DNA from: Glutamicibacter nicotianae
GTDB taxonomy: Bacteria > Actinomycetota > Actinomycetes > Actinomycetales > Micrococcaceae
Direction: 5' to 3'
DNA length: 62,209 bases
Assembly (NCBI RefSeq): GCF_006539525.1
Contig: NZ_BJNE01000013.1
Span: forward strand, 1 to 62,209
Shown: positions 6,753-16,092 of the stretch, in pieces
How positions within the stretch are numbered: position 1 is the stretch's first letter
Layout: every line of letters begins with the position of its first letter
Position numbers and translations under genes: made by a program
The notes under the pieces: generated by a model
Databases searched by the model: none
The model's input: the letters and a program-made list of their open reading frames with translations, nothing else
Told to the model about the DNA's origin: nothing

Positions 6753-8660
6753 ATGAGCACTTCCGAATCCGTCCGCGCCAATTACAAGGTGCGCGCCAGC
6801 GAGCTGCTGGGCCGGAACTGGCTGAATACCGGCGGCAAGCAGCTGGATCTGGACGCCCTGCGCGGCAAGATCGTGATCCTGGACTTCTGGACCTTCTGCT
6901 GCATCAACTGCCTGCACGTGCTCGACGAGCTGCGCCCGCTGGAGGCGAAGTACTCCGACGTGCTGGTTACCGTCGGCGTGCATTCGCCGAAGTTCGAGCA
7001 CGAAGCCGATCCGGACGCGCTGGCCGCAGCCGTGGAACGCTATGAGATCCACCACCCGGTGCTCGATGACCCGGAGCTGGTCACCTGGCAGGCCTATGGG
7101 GCGCGTGCCTGGCCAACCCTGGTGGTGCTGGATCCCGAAGGCTACATCGTCGCCCACCTTTCCGGCGAGGGCCACGCCCAGGGCCTGGGCTCGCTGATCG
7201 AGGAACTGGTGGCTGAGCACGAAGCCAAGGGCACGCTGCACCGCGGCAACGGGCCGTACGTGGCTCCCGAGGCCCGCGAAGGCGACCTGCGCTTCCCGGG
7301 CAAGGCCATCGCCCTGGCCAACGGCAACTTCCTGGTGGGCGACTCGGGCCACCACCGGCTCGTCGAGCTGGCCGGGGACCTGTCCACCGTGGTGCGCACC
7401 ATCGGCGCCGGGGTGAAGGGCTACGCCGACGGCGACGCGGACACCGCCCAGTTCAACGAGCTGCAGGGCCTGGCCGCACTGCCGGCCGAGCTGGCCGCGG
7501 AACTCGGCTACGACGTAGTCGTTGCCGACACCGTCAACCACCGCCTGCGTTCGGTCAACCTGGCCACCGGGCAGGTGGGCACCCTGGCCGGCAACGGCGT
7601 GCAGCGCCTGCTGGACTCGGAGAACGCCCGCCAGGAAGTCCAGCTAACCGAGCTGGGCACCGACGCGCTGAACATCTCGCTGTCCTCCCCATGGGATGTG
7701 CTCTACCACCCTTCGGGCAAGATCATCGTCGCAATGGCCGGCACCCATCAGATCTTCGCCTTCGACCCGCGCACCAGTGCGGTGTCGGTCTTCGCCGGCA
7801 CCGGCCTGGAAGGGCTGGCCGACGGGGCACCGGACCAGGCCTGGTTCGCCCAGTCCTCGGGCTTGGCCCTGGACGGGGAGAACGTGTGGATCGCCGACTC
7901 GGAAACCAGCGCCCTGCGCTGGATCGAGGTCGAAGACGGCCAGGCCCAGTCGGTGCACACCGCGGTGGGTACCGGGCTGTTCGACTTCGGCTTCCGCGAC
8001 GGCGACGCCGAGGCGGCGCGCCTGCAGCACCCGCTGGGCGTTGCGGTGCTGCCTGACCACTCGATTGCGATCGCCGACTCGTACAACGGCGCGGTGCGCC
8101 GCTTCGATCCGGCCACCAAGACCGTCTCCACCCTGGCCAAGGGGCTGAAGGAACCGGCCGACGTGCTGGTTGACAGCTCGGTGGACGGCGACCCGGTGCT
8201 GCTGGTCGTGGAGACCAACACCCACCAGCTGGTGCGCATCCCGATTCCTGCCGAGGCCCTGGTGGTGGACGAAGGCGCCAGCCAGACCCAGCGCCCGAAG
8301 ACCCGCGTGCAGGCAGGAAAGCACGAGATCCTCGTGCGCTTCGCAGCGCCGAAGGGGCAGAAGCTCGATGACCGCTGGGGCGATCCGACCCAGCTGAAGA
8401 TCTCGGCCAGCCCGGAGGAGCTGATCCTCGACGGGGCCGGCACCTCGGTGGGCCTTACCCGCACCCTGGAGCTGAACCCGGAGGTGGCCGACGGCGTGCT
8501 GCACATTACCGCCCGCGCCGCGGCCTGCGACGGCGAGCCGGGCGGCGAGATCCCCGATCACGCGGCCTGCCACCTGTACCAGCAGGACTGGGGCATCCCG
8601 GTGGTGCTGGACGCAGGCGGCGAGAACGAGCTGCTGCTGGATTTGCGCGGCGTGAACTAG
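6753..8660 (+). CDS. Thioredoxin-like and NHL-repeat protein (NHLRC2-like)
   Basis: The 635-residue protein has an N-terminal thioredoxin/TlpA-like fold (about 1-160) with the active-site motif CINC at residues 50-53 (preceded by WTFC), then a six-bladed NHL-type beta-propeller (about 170-500; repeats such as ALANGNFLVGDSGHHRLVEL and IAIADSYNGAVRRFD), and a C-terminal beta-rich domain. The layout matches the NHLRC2 family, whose molecular function is poorly known but is expected to be redox-related. No signal peptide is seen, so it is cytoplasmic. ATG 6753 is preferred because AAAGG (6742-6746) lies 6 bases upstream; ATG 6747 directly abuts that site. A strong terminator follows. Confidence 0.85.
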   Translation: MSTSESVRANYKVRASELLGRNWLNTGGKQLDLDALRGKIVILDFWTFCCINCLHVLDELRPLEAKYSDVLVTVGVHSPKFEHEADPDALAAAVERYEIHHPVLDDPELVTWQAYGARAWPTLVVLDPEGYIVAHLSGEGHAQGLGSLIEELVAEHEAKGTLHRGNGPYVAPEAREGDLRFPGKAIALANGNFLVGDSGHHRLVELAGDLSTVVRTIGAGVKGYADGDADTAQFNELQGLAALPAELAAELGYDVVVADTVNHRLRSVNLATGQVGTLAGNGVQRLLDSENARQEVQLTELGTDALNISLSSPWDVLYHPSGKIIVAMAGTHQIFAFDPRTSAVSVFAGTGLEGLADGAPDQAWFAQSSGLALDGENVWIADSETSALRWIEVEDGQAQSVHTAVGTGLFDFGFRDGDAEAARLQHPLGVAVLPDHSIAIADSYNGAVRRFDPATKTVSTLAKGLKEPADVLVDSSVDGDPVLLVVETNTHQLVRIPIPAEALVVDEGASQTQRPKTRVQAGKHEILVRFAAPKGQKLDDRWGDPTQLKISASPEELILDGAGTSVGLTRTLELNPEVADGVLHITARAAACDGEPGGEIPDHAACHLYQQDWGIPVVLDAGGENELLLDLRGVN

Positions 8661-8690
8661 AAAAAGGCGCACCCGAGGGTGCGCCTTTTT
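8661..8690 (+). terminator. Rho-independent terminator
   Basis: Stem aaaaaggcgcaccc / gggtgcgccttttt (14 bp, 2-base loop) begins right after the stop codon and ends in a T-run. Confidence 0.93.
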
Positions 8691-8803
8691 GCATGCCCGG
8701 CGAAAGATGGCATCATAGCGATAATCTGAGGAAACCTCAGCATTTTCCTGCCCAAGTAGCTAGACTGGAGGGCGGGAGGAGCCGGAGGGATCCGGCGATA
8801 AGT

Positions 8804-10054
8804 ATGGCGTCGAAAATGTTCCGTGCACTGGAAATACCAAATTACCGGTTGTGGGTGATCGGCGCGCTGGTCTCCAATATCGGAACCTGGATGCAGCGCG
8901 TGGCCCAGGACTGGCTGGTGCTCACCGAGCTCACGGACCACGATGCGGTGGCCACCGGCATCACCACCGGCCTGCAATTCCTGCCGGTGCTGCTGCTGGG
9001 CCCCTATGCCGGTCTGATCGCCGACCGCTTCAACAAGCGCCGGCTGCTGATCCTCACCCAGAGCTTCATGGGAGCCTGCGCCCTGATCCTCGGCCTGCTG
9101 GTGGTCACCGGCACCGCGCAGCTCTGGCACGTCTACGTGCTGGCCACGATGCTGGGCATTGGCGCCTCCTTCGACGCGCCGGCACGCCAGGCGTTCGTCT
9201 CCGAAGTGGTTCCGGGCACCCACCTGGCCAACGCGGTGGCGTTGAACAGCGCCAACTTCAACCTGGCCCGGCTGGCCGGTCCGGGCGTAGCCGGTGCGGT
9301 CATCGCCCTGGTCGGCACCGGGCCTGCCTTCCTGCTCAACGGCGCCTCCTTCCTTGCGGTGATCTCCTCGCTGGTGTTCATGCGCAAGGACGCGCTGAAC
9401 CCCTCCAAGCCGGTAGAGCGGGCCAAAGGGCAGGTGCGCGAAGGCATCGCCTACGTGAAGAACCGCAAGGACCTGCTGCTGATCTTCTTCCTGGCCGGGG
9501 TGATCGGCACCTTCGGGCTGAACTTCCAGATGACCAACGCGCTGATGGCTACCGAGGTCTACGGGGTGGGCGCAGGGGAGTACGGAATCCTGGGCTCCAT
9601 CATGGCCGTGGGCACCTTCGGCGGCGCGCTGCTGGCGGCACGGCGTTCGGCTCCGCGTTGGCGCTACTTGATCGGCGGCGGCGTGTTCTTCGGCATCGCC
9701 GGCGTCGCCAGCGCATGGATGCCCAACTACATCGCGTTCGCCCTGGTGCTGATCCCGGTGGGACTGGGGTCGCTGACCTTCCTGAACAGCTGCAACACCA
9801 TGGTGCAGACCTCGGTGCCGCCGCAGTACCGAGCGCGCGTGCTGGCACTGTACCTGATGGTGGTGATGGGTGGAACGCCCATAGGCTCGCCGCTGATCGG
9901 CTGGTTCGCCGAACTGTTCGGGATCCAGATCGCCGTGACCATCGGGTCCGGGCTGTCGCTGGCCGCCAGCCTGGCGGCGCTGCTGGTCTGGCAGAAGTTC
10001 AAGACCAACGCGGTGCCGCTGCGCAGCCAGTTCCGCGAACTGCTCGGGCGCTAG
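8804..10054 (+). CDS. MFS transporter, MFS_3 / EntS-like exporter
   Basis: The 416-residue product is a 12-helix major facilitator. It begins MASKMFRALEIPNYRLW, the usual start of this exporter group, and carries the loop 2-3 motif GLIADRFNKRRLL and the segment PARQAFVSEVVP typical of MFS_3 (EntS-like) members, which export siderophores or drugs. The long open frame starts at 8693, but the upstream part overlaps the terminator region and is not protein-like; GGAGGG at 8785-8790 points to ATG 8804 (13-base spacing, somewhat long). Its stop overlaps the stop of the convergent gene at 10051 by 4 bases, and no terminator separates them. The substrate cannot be told from sequence. Confidence 0.87.
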   Translation: MASKMFRALEIPNYRLWVIGALVSNIGTWMQRVAQDWLVLTELTDHDAVATGITTGLQFLPVLLLGPYAGLIADRFNKRRLLILTQSFMGACALILGLLVVTGTAQLWHVYVLATMLGIGASFDAPARQAFVSEVVPGTHLANAVALNSANFNLARLAGPGVAGAVIALVGTGPAFLLNGASFLAVISSLVFMRKDALNPSKPVERAKGQVREGIAYVKNRKDLLLIFFLAGVIGTFGLNFQMTNALMATEVYGVGAGEYGILGSIMAVGTFGGALLAARRSAPRWRYLIGGGVFFGIAGVASAWMPNYIAFALVLIPVGLGSLTFLNSCNTMVQTSVPPQYRARVLALYLMVVMGGTPIGSPLIGWFAELFGIQIAVTIGSGLSLAASLAALLVWQKFKTNAVPLRSQFRELLGR

Positions 10055-11073
10055 CCGGCCACCTGTTCGCCGCCGGCCACCGGGACCACCGACACTTCGG
10101 TGGTGCTGGTTGTCAGCTGGGCAGTGAAGGAGTAGTCCTCCTTGACGGTCTTCTTGGCCTTGGCACCGGTGCGCAGATCCTGCTCGGTCAACGTCAAGGT
10201 GGCGGTGGTCTTCAGCGGGGAGAGCACCCAGGCGCCGTTGTAGTAGTTCACTTCAATGGTCGGGTACTTCGAAATGGACCAGTCGATGGTTGCCGGGTCC
10301 ACGCGCGCAGAGGTGTTGTAGGCGAACGGGCAGCCGGACGGCATCAGCACCTGCTGTTCGGCGCAGTCGTTGAGGTACTTCTTCACCTTGGTGTTGATGG
10401 CTGCGATGAATTCCTTGGTCGGCTCCGTCTTCAACGCGATCTCCACCGGTTCCTCGGCAGGCGCGGTGACCACCATGCCGCGGGTGTCGGCCGCGAAGTT
10501 CTTGGTGCTGAAGCTCGCGTCGAGGATCGCAGGGTAGAACACCGGCAGGGTGCTCACGCCGGCGGACAGCGGGATCTTCTGCTCGTTGACCGTGACTTCG
10601 TTGACGGTGTTGGCCTTGATCTTCACGCTGGGCAGGGTGCTCGGCTCGAAGGCCCACTTGTCGAACAGCAGCCAGGATTTGCCGGCATGGCGCAGCGTGT
10701 AGGTGGATTCCTTCTCCACACCGTGGGCCTTGTAGTGCGCGGTGACGGTGCGCAGCTGCTCATCGCCGTCGACCGGCTGGGCCTTGTCCGTCGTGAACTC
10801 CGTAATCCCGGCCTGGGTGCGCTTGAGCACGTCCCCGTCCAGGGCCACCGCGTCGCCCTCCGGGACCTGGGCCTGCATCAGGCCCAAGGCCTCGGCGCCT
10901 TCGCCCTTGGCCAAATGCTGCTGCAGCGCCTTCACCTGGTGCTGCGGGGAGAAGAGCGTGCGGTTGGCGGCAATCGACCCGGCAATGACCAGGACGATGA
11001 CTGCCGCTGCGGCCATGGCCCAGCGAAGCGCCAGACGGGCAGCGGAGATCTGCATGGAATTACGAGTGTTCAT
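10051..11073 (-). CDS. Unknown membrane-anchored extracytoplasmic protein
   Basis: This 340-residue protein has one N-terminal transmembrane helix (about residues 15-36) followed by a large exported portion with two Cys residues close together in NDCAEQQVLMPSGCPF (about 237-252), probably a disulfide. The exported part seems to contain a repeated all-beta plus alpha unit, as in actinobacterial envelope proteins that follow a zinc-ribbon or TM anchor, but I cannot name the family. The start is ATG 11073; no good ribosome binding site is visible. Stop-to-stop overlap with the MFS gene is 4 bases. Confidence 0.75.
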   Translation of the reverse strand: MNTRNSMQISAARLALRWAMAAAAVIVLVIAGSIAANRTLFSPQHQVKALQQHLAKGEGAEALGLMQAQVPEGDAVALDGDVLKRTQAGITEFTTDKAQPVDGDEQLRTVTAHYKAHGVEKESTYTLRHAGKSWLLFDKWAFEPSTLPSVKIKANTVNEVTVNEQKIPLSAGVSTLPVFYPAILDASFSTKNFAADTRGMVVTAPAEEPVEIALKTEPTKEFIAAINTKVKKYLNDCAEQQVLMPSGCPFAYNTSARVDPATIDWSISKYPTIEVNYYNGAWVLSPLKTTATLTLTEQDLRTGAKAKKTVKEDYSFTAQLTTSTTEVSVVPVAGGEQVAG

Positions 11074-11139
11074 CAGTAGCTAGGCTATCTGGTTTCCGGG
11101 CCCAGATAGTAAACGGCGTGCTGGAATGAGCGGGTAATA

Positions 11140-12678
11140 TCACCGGCGACGGCGCTTGCGGTTGCCGAAGAAACCGCGGATCAGCTCGCGGCCAATCACC
11201 TTCGCGGCATCCATGGCCATGTCCATCATCGGGTTCGCTTCCCGCCGCTCCCGGCCCTGGCGCGGTGTACTTTCCCGAGACGGTTCCGGCGCCGCCTCGG
11301 GAACCGGAGCCACGGCCGGCTGCGCTGCCTGGGCTTTGGCGTCGAGCATTTCGCGGGCAGAATCACGATCCATCGCGGCCGAATATTGCGCCGCCAGTGC
11401 CGAGCTGCCGCGGACCTGCTCTAACCGCTCGGAGGAGGCGGGGCCGATATTCGAGCCCGGCGAGGACATCTTGGTCCATGCGACCGGGGTCGGAGCGCCC
11501 TTTTCGCCCAGCACGGTCACCACCGCTTCGCCAACCCCGGCCTGGGTCAACGCCTCCTGCAGGTCCAGCTCGCCGGAGGGGAAGGTCTTGATGATCTGCT
11601 TGAGCGCGCTCTGGTCCTTGGCGGTGAAGACACGCACCGCATGCTGGATGCGATTGCCCAGCTGGCCGAGCACCTCGTCGGGCAGGTCGGTGGGGGACTG
11701 GGTGATGAAGAACAGGCCCACGCCCTTGGAACGGATCAACCGCACGGTGCTGATGATCGCGTCGGTGAAGGCCTTGGTCGCATCCTTGAAGAGCAGGTGG
11801 GCCTCGTCGAGGAAGAACACCAGCTTGGGCTTGTCCAGGTCTCCGGCTTCTGGCAGGTCCTCGAACATGTCGGCCAGCAGCCACATGAGGAAGGTGGAGA
11901 ACAGCATGGGCTGGGAGCTGACCGAGGGCAGTTCCAGGATGTTGACGACGCCTGCGCCGTCGCGCACCTGCAGGAAGTCCGCGGTATCGAACTCGGGCTG
12001 GCCGAAGAACTGGTCCAGGCCCTGGGTCTGCATGATGGTGATGCCCCGCAGGATCACCGACGCAGTGGACGAGGACACCCCGCCCAGGGCTTCCAGTGCC
12101 TTGGCACCGCCGTCGCTGAGCAGGAAGCTGATGACCGCCTTCAGATCGCTCAGGTCATCGAGCGGAAGCTTGTTGGAATCGGCGTAGTGGAAGATCAGCT
12201 GCAGGCATTCTTCCTGGGTCTCGTTCAGTTCCAGGACGCGGGCCAGCAGGATCGGTCCGAAAGCGTCCACGCTGGCGCGCACCGGGACGCCCTCGCCCTT
12301 GCCTCCCAGGCTGAGGATTTCGACCGGATTGGTGCGCGCAGTGAACTCGTGGCCCAATTCGGCCAGCCGGGCTGTGAGCTTGTCCGACGGCTCGGCAGGC
12401 TGCGCCAGGCCGGTCAGATCGCCCTTGACGTCGGCCAGGAATACCGGAACGCCGGCCACCGAGAGCTGTTCTGCCATGGTCTGCAGGGTGACCGTCTTGC
12501 CGGTGCCCGTGGCGCCGGCAATCAGGCCGTGGCGGTTGAGCATCTTCAGCGGCAGGCGGACCTGCGCAGTAGGCTCGGCCTTGCCGTCGATCAGCGCAGC
12601 CCCGAGCTCCAGGCACGCGGATTCGAAGGCATAGCCTTCAACGAGGCTGGTCAGCAAAGTATTCGTTTCCTGGGTCAT
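11140..12678 (-). CDS. HerA-like ATPase, DUF853 family (YjgR-type)
   Basis: The 512-residue protein is a DUF853 member of the HerA/FtsK ATPase group. Walker A is GATGTGKT (55-62), Walker B is LVFFLDEAHLLF (286-297), and the segment FITQSPTDLPDEVLGQLGNRIQHAVR (about 331-356) holds the sensor and arginine region typical of HerA proteins. The last 80 residues are Ala/Pro/Glu-rich and end in the basic tail GNRKRRRR. HerA-type ATPases form hexamers that move DNA, often with a nuclease partner, but none is adjacent; the DUF853 group (E. coli YjgR) has no settled function. It lies 66 bases upstream of the unknown protein at 10051 on the same strand. Confidence 0.88.
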   Translation of the reverse strand: MTQETNTLLTSLVEGYAFESACLELGAALIDGKAEPTAQVRLPLKMLNRHGLIAGATGTGKTVTLQTMAEQLSVAGVPVFLADVKGDLTGLAQPAEPSDKLTARLAELGHEFTARTNPVEILSLGGKGEGVPVRASVDAFGPILLARVLELNETQEECLQLIFHYADSNKLPLDDLSDLKAVISFLLSDGGAKALEALGGVSSSTASVILRGITIMQTQGLDQFFGQPEFDTADFLQVRDGAGVVNILELPSVSSQPMLFSTFLMWLLADMFEDLPEAGDLDKPKLVFFLDEAHLLFKDATKAFTDAIISTVRLIRSKGVGLFFITQSPTDLPDEVLGQLGNRIQHAVRVFTAKDQSALKQIIKTFPSGELDLQEALTQAGVGEAVVTVLGEKGAPTPVAWTKMSSPGSNIGPASSERLEQVRGSSALAAQYSAAMDRDSAREMLDAKAQAAQPAVAPVPEAAPEPSRESTPRQGRERREANPMMDMAMDAAKVIGRELIRGFFGNRKRRRR

Positions 12679-12696
12679 GGCATCACTCTATTGCTT

Positions 12697-13464
12697 TTAG
12701 AACGGGTGCAAAAGACGCTGGACGAAACTTCGCGTGCGCGGGTTGGCAGGCGCGCCGAGCACCTGGGCGGCCGGGCCGCTTTCCACAACTACACCGCCGT
12801 CCATGAATACTACGGTGTCAGCCACATCCCGGGCGAACGCCAGCTCGTGGGTCACCAGCACCATGGACCAGCCCTCCTGGGCCAATTCCTTGATGACGGT
12901 GAGCACTTCGCCGACCAGCTCGGGGTCCAGCGCGCTGGTGGGCTCGTCGAAGAGCAGCAGGTCCGGCTGCTGCATCAGCGCGCGCACGATGCCCACGCGC
13001 TGCTGCTGTCCGCCGGACAGCGAATTCGGGTAGGCATCGGCCTTGGCTTCCAGGCCGACGCGGGCCAGCAGCTTCTTCGCTTCGGCCAGCACCTGGTCCT
13101 TGGGGCGCTTCTGCACCTCGATCGGGCCGATGCTCACGTTCTGCAGGACCGTCAGATGCGGAAACAGGTGGTGTCCCTGGAACACCATCGCCGAACGATT
13201 GCGCAGGATCTGCGCGGACTTGGGCTTCATCCCGGGGCTGAAGGACACTTCCGGGCCGCCGGCGAATCCGACGGAACCGGCATCGGCGATTTCCAGGCCG
13301 TTCAGGCAACGCAGGGCGGTGGTCTTCCCCGAGCCGGACGGGCCGATCAGCGCCAGCACCTCGCCGGAATGCACGGTGAAGTCGATGCCCTTGAGCACCT
13401 GGTTCGCCCCGAATGCCTTGTGCAGGCCGGAGACTGCCAGCAGCGGGGAATTACTTGGCGACAT
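12697..13464 (-). CDS. Amino-acid ABC transporter ATPase, cystine (TcyN)-like
   Basis: The 255-residue ATPase has Walker A GPSGSGKT (41-48), signature LSGGQQQR (149-156) and Walker B LLLFDEPTSALDPE (about 169-182). It closely resembles the polar amino-acid group that includes E. coli YecC/TcyN. An upstream TTG (13485) is open in frame, but ATG 13464 is favoured because GAAGGAAGG lies about 10 bases before it. It overlaps the permease gene by 14 bases, so the two are co-translated. It energises the importer formed with the products of 13451 and 14189. Confidence 0.92.
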   Translation of the reverse strand: MSPSNSPLLAVSGLHKAFGANQVLKGIDFTVHSGEVLALIGPSGSGKTTALRCLNGLEIADAGSVGFAGGPEVSFSPGMKPKSAQILRNRSAMVFQGHHLFPHLTVLQNVSIGPIEVQKRPKDQVLAEAKKLLARVGLEAKADAYPNSLSGGQQQRVGIVRALMQQPDLLLFDEPTSALDPELVGEVLTVIKELAQEGWSMVLVTHELAFARDVADTVVFMDGGVVVESGPAAQVLGAPANPRTRSFVQRLLHPF

Positions 13465-14116
13465 ACTTTTCAAGCCTTCCTTCAACAGAGTTTTGCAGGG
13501 CCGAAAGCACCAGGCAGATCACCCAGTAGATGGCCGCGGCTTCGCAGTAGAGCAGCAGGAACTCATAGGTGGAAGCCGTGATTTCCTGGGCTTTGCGGAA
13601 CATTTCGGTGACCAGGATGGTGGAGGCCAGCGAGGTGTCCTTGACCAGTGAGATGAAGGAGTTCGACAGCGGCGGCACGGCCACCCGGGTGGCCTGCGGC
13701 AGGATCAGCCGGTACAGGGTGCGTGTGCGCGACATGCCCAGGGTGTAGCCGGCTTCCCATTGGCCTTGGGGGACCGAGAGGATTGCCGCACGGATGATCT
13801 CAGCGGCGTAGCCGCCGATATTCAGGCTGAAGGCGATGATGGCGCTGGGCCACGGGTCGATGACCAGGCCCACCGAGGGCATGCCGTAGAAGATGACGAA
13901 CAGCTGCACCAGCAGCGGCGTGCCGCGGATGATGGAGATGTAGATCCGGGCGATCGAGGAGACCACCCGGTTCTTGCTGATCCGCATCAGCGCCATCAGC
14001 AGGGCGATGACCAGGCCCAGGGCCATGCTGATCAGGGCCAGCGGAATGGTTGCGGTGATCGCACCTAGGGCCAACGGCCCGAGCGAGTCGAGGAATAACT
14101 GCCATTTCGGATCCAT
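13451..14116 (-). CDS. Amino-acid ABC transporter permease, cystine (TcyL)-like
   Basis: This 221-residue HisM-type permease has about five transmembrane helices and the EAA-like loop EAGYTLGMSRTRTLYRLILP (about 121-140). Long stretches, including RVAVPPLSNSFISLVKDTSLA and the N-terminal ARIYISIIRGTPLLVQLF, match the known E. coli cystine permease YecS/TcyL almost residue for residue, so cystine or a related sulfur amino acid is the likely substrate (inference from recalled similarity). AAAGG lies just before ATG 14116. A hairpin separates it from the binding-protein gene upstream. Confidence 0.92.
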   Translation of the reverse strand: MDPKWQLFLDSLGPLALGAITATIPLALISMALGLVIALLMALMRISKNRVVSSIARIYISIIRGTPLLVQLFVIFYGMPSVGLVIDPWPSAIIAFSLNIGGYAAEIIRAAILSVPQGQWEAGYTLGMSRTRTLYRLILPQATRVAVPPLSNSFISLVKDTSLASTILVTEMFRKAQEITASTYEFLLLYCEAAAIYWVICLVLSALQNSVEGRLEKYVAK

Positions 14117-14138
14117 GGGCTACCTTTGCGCAAATGAA

Positions 14139-14172
14139 ACTGGCTCCACGCGTTTCCACGTGTGGAGCCAGT
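14139..14172 (-). terminator. Hairpin between binding-protein and permease genes (attenuator-like)
   Basis: Arms actggctccac (14139-14149) and gtggagccagt (14162-14172) pair over 11 bp. On the minus strand the stem is followed by TTTCATTTG. It lies between the substrate-binding protein stop (14189) and the permease start (14116), where partial termination usually keeps the binding protein in excess over the membrane components. Confidence 0.75.
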
Positions 14173-14188
14173 CTACTGATAGTGCTTG

Positions 14189-15010
14189 CTACTTGCTGAC
14201 GTCTTCGCCGAAGTACTTCTCGGAGATTTTCGCCAGTTCCCCGTCGGCGCGCAGCTCGTCCAGGGCGGTGTCGATCGCCTTGGCCAGTTCGGTGGAATCC
14301 TTGCGCAGGGCGACCGCGGATTCGCTCTTCTCCTCGGATTCGGCGGCGATCTTGATGCTGTCATCCGGATTGGTCTTCTGCGCGTCCAGGAAGGTCAGCT
14401 TGTCGTTCACGGTGGCATCGACACGGCCCTGCTTGAGCAGGGTGATCGACTGGGCCCAGCCTTCAACCGGTTCGACATTCGCGCCGGCATCCTTGGCGGT
14501 CTCGTAGAAGTTGCTGGTCAGCGACTGCGCGGTGGTCTTGCCCTTGAGCGTGTCGAAGGACGTGATGTCGGTATTGTCGCTCTTGGTCACCACCACGCCG
14601 GTGGAGACGGTGTAGGGCTGGGTGAACAGGTACTTCTCTTCGCGTTCAGGGTTGATCGAGACCTGGTTGGCGATGACATCGAAACGGCCGGCATCCAGGC
14701 CAGCAAAGATCGCGTCCCACTGGGTCTCCTGGAACTTAACCTCGACGCCCATCTTCTCGCCGACGGCTTCGATCACCTCGACGTCGTAGCCGGTCAGCTC
14801 GCTGCCCTCATGGTAGGAGAAGGGGCGGTAGGTGCCCTCGGTACCTACGGTCAGCACGCCGGAATCCTTGACCTTCTTCAAGGTGTCGCCGGTTTCGGCC
14901 GTGGCGCCACCCGATGCGCTGGGGGAGGCCGGCGAGCCGGAGGACCCGCAGGCGCTCAATGACAGGGCGATGATTGTAGCGGCAGCCAGCAGGGGTGCAG
15001 TGCGCTTCAT
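14189..15010 (-). CDS. Amino-acid ABC transporter substrate-binding lipoprotein, cystine (FliY/TcyJ)-like
   Basis: The 273-residue protein has a lipoprotein signal with lipobox LSAC (Cys21), a Ser/Gly/Pro linker, and a type II periplasmic binding fold from about residue 45. Motifs of the family include VGTEGTYRPFSYH, ELTGYDVEVIEAVGEKMGV, RFDVIANQVSINPER and the C-terminal YFGEDVSK, which parallels the end of E. coli FliY. It captures the amino acid outside the membrane for the permease/ATPase pair downstream. GAGG precedes ATG 15010. Confidence 0.92.
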   Translation of the reverse strand: MKRTAPLLAAATIIALSLSACGSSGSPASPSASGGATAETGDTLKKVKDSGVLTVGTEGTYRPFSYHEGSELTGYDVEVIEAVGEKMGVEVKFQETQWDAIFAGLDAGRFDVIANQVSINPEREEKYLFTQPYTVSTGVVVTKSDNTDITSFDTLKGKTTAQSLTSNFYETAKDAGANVEPVEGWAQSITLLKQGRVDATVNDKLTFLDAQKTNPDDSIKIAAESEEKSESAVALRKDSTELAKAIDTALDELRADGELAKISEKYFGEDVSK

Positions 15011-15096
15011 GATGACCTCACTAGGGGAGCGGATAGAACCAGTAGTCCATAGAACACTCTAGTGATGATCGCTTATTCCTGCGGCGCGAAGTTACC

Positions 15097-16026
15097 TCAG
15101 ATTCCGAGGATGATCGCCAGCAGCATCATCAGCGGGATCGCGCAGATGGTGGTGACCAGCACGGTGTCCTTCGCGACGACCACCCCGTGGTCGTAGCGCA
15201 TGGCCGTTACGAAAATGTTCTGTGCGGTCGGCAGGCCGGCCATGATGACCGAGGCCACCAACAGCTCTCCACGCAAATTGAAGACCCAATAGGCAAGTAC
15301 CCAGGCCAGGAACGGGTGCAGGAGCAGCTTGGCAGCCGTCGCGATCAGCACGTCGGCGCGGCGTCCGGTTTTCTTTTCCAGCGGCTTGGAGCCCACCAGC
15401 GAGATGCCGAAAGCCATGAGCATGGCGGGAATCGAGGCGCCGGCAATTAGATCGATGGGTTCAAGCACCATCGAAGGCAGCTCGATGCCGGTCAGCGCCA
15501 CCAGCAGGCCGAGCAACGAGCCGATGATCATCGGGTTCTTCGCGGTAGCCAGCAGCAAGGCGATCGGGGTGGTGCGGTGTCGAGAGGTGGTGGCATCCAG
15601 CATCGCCAGATTGACCGGCTGGTAGAGGGCCAGCTGGAAGAGGATGATCGGGGCCGCATAGGACATGTCGCCGAGCACGTACAACGCGATGGGCAGACCC
15701 AGGTTCGCGGAGTTCACCGTGGAGGCGGACATCGCGGCGATGATGCTTTCCGATGCCGGGCGCTTCAGCGTCCGCACCGTCGCCAGGTAGTAGATCGCCG
15801 CAGTCAAGGCCGCGGACAGGGCAGCCACCCAGAGCAGCGGGCCGAGCACGGAGACCGGATCGGACTCGGCCAGGGTGGTGAACAGCAGGGCCGGGCTGGC
15901 CACAAAGAAGGTGACCCGGCTGAGCACGTGGCGGCCCTGGTCGCCGAGGACCCCGGTGCGGCCCACCAGATAGCCGACGAGAATGACGACCCAGATGATG
16001 GAGAAGCCTTCGAGGACTCCGGTCAT
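15097..16026 (-). CDS. AEC family transporter (auxin efflux carrier-like permease)
   Basis: The 309-residue protein has about ten transmembrane helices and the AEC/Mem_trans layout, with conserved Asn/Pro-containing segments such as SANLGLPIALYVLGD, TAKNPMIIGSLLG and IMAGLPTAQNIFVTAMRYD. Bacterial AEC proteins carry organic acids such as malate or malonate. ATG 16026 is chosen over the frame start at 16071 because GAAGGAG lies about 6 bases upstream. It ends 87 bases before the cystine-type importer on the same strand. Confidence 0.88.
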   Translation of the reverse strand: MTGVLEGFSIIWVVILVGYLVGRTGVLGDQGRHVLSRVTFFVASPALLFTTLAESDPVSVLGPLLWVAALSAALTAAIYYLATVRTLKRPASESIIAAMSASTVNSANLGLPIALYVLGDMSYAAPIILFQLALYQPVNLAMLDATTSRHRTTPIALLLATAKNPMIIGSLLGLLVALTGIELPSMVLEPIDLIAGASIPAMLMAFGISLVGSKPLEKKTGRRADVLIATAAKLLLHPFLAWVLAYWVFNLRGELLVASVIMAGLPTAQNIFVTAMRYDHGVVVAKDTVLVTTICAIPLMMLLAIILGI

Positions 16027-16092
16027 CGTGCTCCTTCGCTGGCTGCAGGGACAGAAACGCCGGAGCACCAATGGTGCCCCGGCATTCGCTTG

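Noticed and set aside
11641-13581. 646-residue plus-strand frame opposite the HerA ATPase and ABC ATPase
   Set aside because: It crosses two well-supported minus-strand genes and has shadow-like composition.
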